From Salvia splendens (Eukaryota; Streptophyta; Magnoliopsida; Lamiales; Lamiaceae): a stretch of DNA of 64,000 nt. The notes under the pieces were generated by a model. It made no database searches. It was not told where the DNA came from and saw only the letters and a list, made by a program, of their open reading frames with translations. Location of the stretch: the NCBI RefSeq assembly GCF_004379255.2, contig NW_024598727.1, forward strand, positions 50,131-114,130, in the 5' to 3' direction. Of this stretch, positions 63,994-64,000 are shown in pieces. Made by a program: the position numbers and the translations under genes. How positions within the stretch are numbered: the stretch's first letter is position 1; each line of letters opens with the position of its first letter.

Positions 63994-64000
63994 CAGATCT
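63994..64000 (-). repeat. 5' LTR of element E, part 2 (continues beyond the window)
   Basis: CAGATCT directly follows the duplicated ACTAA and matches the E LTR at about 46358-46366 (ACTAACAGATCTAAGC), so the interrupted LTR resumes here. Confidence 0.75.

Overview
The window looks like a transposon-rich intergenic stretch of a plant nuclear genome, most likely a eudicot. The evidence is Ty3/gypsy Athila-type elements primed by tRNA-Asp, Stowaway/Tourist/hAT MITEs, a MULE, and one intact CYP96A-type cytochrome P450. I cannot name the species from sequence alone; an asterid would fit, but that is a guess. Only one ordinary host gene is clearly intact: the intronless P450 at 33130-34596.

Layout. 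1-1099: broken accessory ORF and right end of a PIF/Harbinger transposon. 2646-19324: complete minus-strand Athila-like element A (LTRs about 1.48 kb, perfect 5-bp target duplication), with decayed gag-pol and an extra ORF after pol. That extra ORF is split by a plus-strand, gag-only element B (7693-10982) with its own perfect target duplication. 19489-22038: solo LTR of Tekay/Del type. 22-33 kb: AT-rich intergenic DNA with MITEs; two hAT-type MITEs have perfect 8-bp duplications. 33130-34596: CYP96A-like P450. 35610-37993: small non-autonomous LTR element C. 38405-41530: decayed MULE, followed by a minisatellite. 41962-64000: a three-level nest. Plus-strand Athila-like element D is interrupted by minus-strand element E, which lacks gag-pol, and E's 5' LTR is interrupted by young plus-strand element F (49510-63988). 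F has an uninterrupted 2025-residue Gag-Pol and nearly identical LTRs.

How the parts work together. In the autonomous-type elements (A, F) the order is LTR, tRNA-Asp primer-binding site, gag-protease-RT-RNase H-integrase as one frame, a spacer, an additional ORF (aORF), a long non-coding 3' region, then the 3' LTR. Comparing A, E and F shows conserved non-coding features not explained by standard annotation: a block about 340-450 nt upstream of the 3' LTR, repeated hairpins whose right arm resembles the sequence at the 3' LTR border, no recognisable polypurine tract, and pyrimidine-CAG signals a few bases before both the gag and aORF start codons. The last suggests spliced RNAs. The aORF sits where env would be, but I see no signal peptide or membrane segment; it has a conserved globular core, a coiled coil and a basic tail.

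All identities and counts are by eye. No alignments or database searches were run.
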